Positions 60,500 to 64,000 of a DNA stretch of 64,000 bases are shown here, piece after piece. Every line of letters starts with the position of its first letter. Position 1 is the first letter of the stretch. The notes below the pieces were generated by a model, which had not been told where the DNA came from, ran no database searches, and was given only the letters and a program-made list of their open reading frames with translations. The stretch comes from Apostichopus japonicus. Its lineage: Eukaryota; Echinodermata; Holothuroidea; Aspidochirotida; Stichopodidae. Position numbers and translations under genes: made by a program. The stretch spans positions 40,062,631-40,126,630 of the forward strand of contig NC_092568.1 in assembly GCF_037975245.1 (NCBI RefSeq), given 5' to 3'.

Positions 60500-63400
60500 T
60501 TATATACCGTAACTTGTGCTATACAGTACAGTGTATGGGGGTACTGCATTTTATTTTGAAGTACTATTTTAAATTTGGAGTACTTGCATGTGATAATCGG
60601 ATATGAAAACTCAAGTAACTTGCTATGACTGAGCTCAAATATGTGTTTCTTATAGTTAACAAATCCATCAACTAAACTTTTCCAACTTCAACTTCTAATT
60701 TTAGAGACAAAACTAGGAAAAGTCACATTTATCGTGATATACGATACAATTTGGGGTACTGTTTTCAGTTTTGAGTATTAGGTTGTGGAAAATTTGAAGT
60801 GCCTCCTCAAGTTAACTGCTAAGTCTGAGCTCAAACATTTGTTTTGTATTGTACACAAGTCTTTGAACAAAATTTTTCCAACTTTGACTTCATATTTCAG
60901 ACAAGAAACTATTGCACTTTATATACCGTAACTTCTGCTATACAGTACAGTGTATGGGGGTACTGCATTTTATTTTGAAGTACTATTTCAACTTTGGAGT
61001 CCTTGCATGTGATAATCGGAAATGAAAACTCAAGTAACTTGCTATGACTGAGCTCAAATATGTGTTTCTTATAGTTAACAAATCCATCAACTAAACTTTT
61101 CCAACTTCAACTTCTAATTTTAGAGACAAAACTAGGAAAAGTCACATTTATCGTGATATACGGTACAATTTGGGGTACTGTTTTCAGTTTTGAGTACTAG
61201 GTTGTTGAAAATTTGAAGTGCCTCCTCAAGTTAACTGCTAAGTCTGAGCTCAAAGATTTGTTTTGTATTGTGCACAAGTCTTTGAACAAAATTTTTCCAA
61301 CTTTGACTTCATATTTCAGACAAGAAACTATTGCACTATATATACCGTAACTTGTGCTATACAGTACAGTGTATGGGGGTACTGCATTTTATTTTGAAGT
61401 ACTATTTTAACTTTGGAGTCCTTGCATGTGATAATCGGAAATGAAAACTCAAGTAACTTGCTATGACTGAGCTCAAATATGTGTTTCTTATAGTTAACAA
61501 ATCCATCAACTAAACTTTTCCAACTTCAACTTCTAATTTTAGAGACAAAACTAGGAAAAGTCACATTTATCGTGATATACTGTACGGTACAATTTGGGGT
61601 ACTGTTTTCAGTTTTGAGTACTAGGTTGTGGAAAATTTGAAGTGCCTCCTCAAGTTAACTGCTAAGTCTGAGCTCAAAAATTTGTTTTGTATTGTACACA
61701 AGTCTTTGAACAAAATTTTTCCAACTTTGACTTCATATTTCGGACAAGAAACTATTGCACTGTATACCGTAACTTGTGCTATACAGTACAGTGTATGAGG
61801 GTACAGCATTTTATTTTGAAGTACTATTTTAACTTTGGAGTCCTTGCATGTGATAATCGGAAATGAAAACTCAAGTAACTTGCTATGACTGAGCCCAAAT
61901 ATGTGTTTCTTATAGTTAACAAATCCATCAACTATACTTTTCCAACTTCAACTTCTAATTTTAGAGACAAAACTAGGAAAAGTCACATTTATCGTGATAT
62001 ACGGTACAATCTGGGGTACTGTTTTCAGTTTTGAGTATTAGGTTGTGGAAAATTTGAAGTGCCTCCTCAAGTTAACTGCTAAGTCTGAGCTCAAACATTT
62101 GTTTTGTATGGTACACAAGTCTTTGAACAAAATTTTTCCAACTTTGACTTCATATTTCAGACAAGAAACTATTGCACTTTATATACCGTAACTTGTGCTA
62201 TACAGTACAGTATATGGGGGTACTGCATTTTATTTTGAAGTACTATTTTAAATTTGGAGTCCTTGCATGTGATAATCGGATATGAAAAATCAAGTAACTT
62301 GCTATGACTGAGCTGAAATATGTGATTCTTATAGTTAACAAATCCATCAACTAAACTTTTCCAACTTCAACTTCTAATTTTAGAGACAAAACTAGGAAAA
62401 GTCACATTTATCGTGATATACTGTACGGTACAATTTGGGGTACTGTTTTCAGTTTTGAGTACTAGGTTGTGGAAAATTTGAAGTGCCTCCTCAAGTTAAC
62501 TGCTAAGTCTGAGCTCAAACATTTGTTTTGTATTGTACACAAGTCTTTGAACAAAATTTTTCCAACTTTGACTTCATATTTCAGACAAGAAACTATTGCA
62601 CTGTATACCGTAACTTGTGCTATACAGTACAGTGTATGAGGGTACAGCATTTTATTTTGAAGTACTATTTTAACTTTGGAGTCCTTGCATGTGATAATCG
62701 GAAATGAAAACTCAAGTAACTTGCTATGACTGAGCCCAAATATGTGTTTCTTATAGTTAACAAATCCATCAACTATACTTTTCCAACTTCAACTTCTAAT
62801 TTTAGAGACAAAACTAGGAAAAGTCACATTTATCGTGATATACGGTACAATCTGGGGTACTGTTTTCAGTTTTGAGTATTAGGTTGTGGAAAATTTGAAG
62901 TGCCTCCTCAAGTTAACTGCTAAGTCTGAGCTCAAACATTTGTTTTGTATTGTATACAAGTCTTTGAACAAAAGTTTTCCAACTTTGACTTCATATTTCA
63001 GACAAGAAACTATTGCACTTGATATACCGTAACTTGTGCCATACAGTACAGTGTATGGGGGTACTGCATTTTATTTTGAAGTACTATTTCAACTTTGTAG
63101 TCCTTGCATGTGATAATCGGAAATGAAAACTCAAGTAACTTGCTATGACTGAGCCCAAATATGTGTTTCTTATAGTTCACAAATCCATCAACTAAACTTT
63201 TCCAACTTCAACTTCTAATTTTAGAGACAAAACTAGGAAAAGTCACATTTATCAAGATATACGGTACAATTTGGGGTACTGTTTTCAGTTTTGAGTACTA
63301 GGTTGTGGAAAATTTGAAGTGGCTCCTCAAGTTAACTGCCAAGTCTGAGCTCAAACATTTGTTTTGTATGGTACACAAGTCTTTGAACAAAAGTTTTCCA

Positions 63401-64000
63401 ACTTTGACTTCATATTTCAGACAAGAAACTATTGCACTTTATATACCGTAACTTGTGCTATACAGTACAGTGTATGGGGGTACTGCATTTTATTTTGAAG
63501 TACTATTTTATATTTGGAGTACTTGCATGTGATAATCGGATATGAAAAATCAAGTAACTTGCTATGACTGAGCTGAAATATGTGATTCTTATAGTTAACA
63601 AATCCATCAACTAAACTTTTCCAACTTCAACTTCTAATTTTAGAGACAAAACTAGGAAAAGTCACATTTATCGTGATATACTGTACGGTACAATTTGGGG
63701 TACTGTTTTCAGTTTTGAGTACTAGGTTGTGGAAAATTTGAAGTGCCTCCTCAAGTTAACTGCTAAGTCTGAGCTCAAACATTTGTTTTGTATTGTACAC
63801 AAGTCTTTGAACAAAATTTTTCCAACTTTGACTTCATATTTCAGACAAGAAACTATTGCACTGTATACCGTAACTTGTGCTATACAGTACAGTGTATGAG
63901 GGTACAGCATTTTATTTTGAAGTACTATTTTAACTTTGGAGTCCTTGCATGTGATAATCGGAAATGAAAACTCAAGTAACTTGCTATGACTGAGCCCAAA
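60500..64000. repeat. Second satellite, right segment (419-422-bp dimers, runs off the window)
   Basis: TTTATCGTGATATAC recurs at 60,728, 61,147, 61,566, 61,988, 62,407, 62,829, 63,248 and 63,667 (spacings 419-422; one copy reads TTTATCAAGATATAC). Some copies carry an extra TGTAC giving TACTGTACGG (61,577, 62,418, 63,678), a variant shared by non-adjacent units. The repeated 62-codon minus-strand frame starting MLYPHTLYCIAQVT is a by-product of the repeat unit. Confidence 0.95.

Noticed and set aside
56932-63910. Recurring 62-codon minus-strand frames starting MLYPHTLYCIAQVT
   Set aside because: By-product of the 420-bp satellite unit. They are found only in copies that happen to lack a stop and have no recognisable domain.
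1-64000. tRNA or rRNA genes
   Set aside because: No cloverleaf-compatible box A/box B pair and no rRNA-like conserved segment was noticed on either strand. A tRNAscan or Rfam run would be the decisive check.

Overview
This window is animal (metazoan) nuclear DNA, not bacterial. It is AT-rich and gene-poor, and most of it is tandem satellite and decayed mobile elements. The few coding traces are split by GT-AG introns. A marine invertebrate deuterostome (for example an echinoderm) is a reasonable guess, from the hAT-type MITEs with long G/C runs, the introns rich in TAGGCCTA-like words and the SAM-domain gene. That assignment is inference and is not proven by anything in the window.

Layout. 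Positions 1-4.2 kb are AT-rich intergenic DNA with a TA microsatellite, a perfect 34-bp palindrome nested inside a second inverted repeat, a 373-bp ATAC microsatellite and a complete 292-bp hAT-type MITE with an 8-bp target duplication. Positions 4.2-7.6 kb hold the one recognisable gene body, a compact three-exon gene on the + strand. Exons 1-2 encode a SAM (sterile alpha motif) domain and exon 3 a conserved C-terminal domain. The SAM domain carries an apparent one-base deletion. Its first intron hosts MITE-like DNA. Positions 7.6-10.8 kb are intergenic, with another repeat element and a cluster of CCTGGT/ACCAGG words.

Positions 10.82-47.33 kb are one uninterrupted 36.5-kb satellite array built from two related monomers, X (about 240 bp) and Y (about 410 bp). 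They are arranged as X-Y pairs (about 650 bp), Y runs, and XX/XXX runs. Each Y monomer carries a variable homopolymeric G run of 8-17. The array also shows block duplications and chimeric monomers, as expected from repeated unequal exchange.

Positions 47.4-48.8 kb hold the decayed last exon of a C2H2 zinc-finger gene on the minus strand. It has frameshifts and an in-frame stop, and a 515-bp LTR-like insertion flanked by a 5-bp repeat. Positions 48.9-49.6 kb are two inverted arms made of about 30-bp minisatellite units. Positions 49.6-54 kb are intergenic DNA with MITE fragments. Positions 54.3-55.1 kb are a degenerate minisatellite of about 50 bp period.

From 55.4 kb to the end of the window there is a second, unrelated satellite. 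Its left edge has single diverged monomers and a 98-bp near-perfect palindrome, and then it becomes a regular 419-422-bp dimeric repeat. It is interrupted at 57,493-60,499 by a 3,007-bp non-autonomous DNA transposon with 39-bp perfect terminal inverted repeats and a TTA target duplication (PIF/Harbinger-like).

No operon-like or pathway-level cooperation between genes is visible. What links the parts is turnover of repeats: two satellite families within 8 kb of each other, each with its own higher-order structure and divergent edges, surrounded by decayed genes and nested transposons. A heterochromatic or pericentromeric-like setting would fit, but this is inference.
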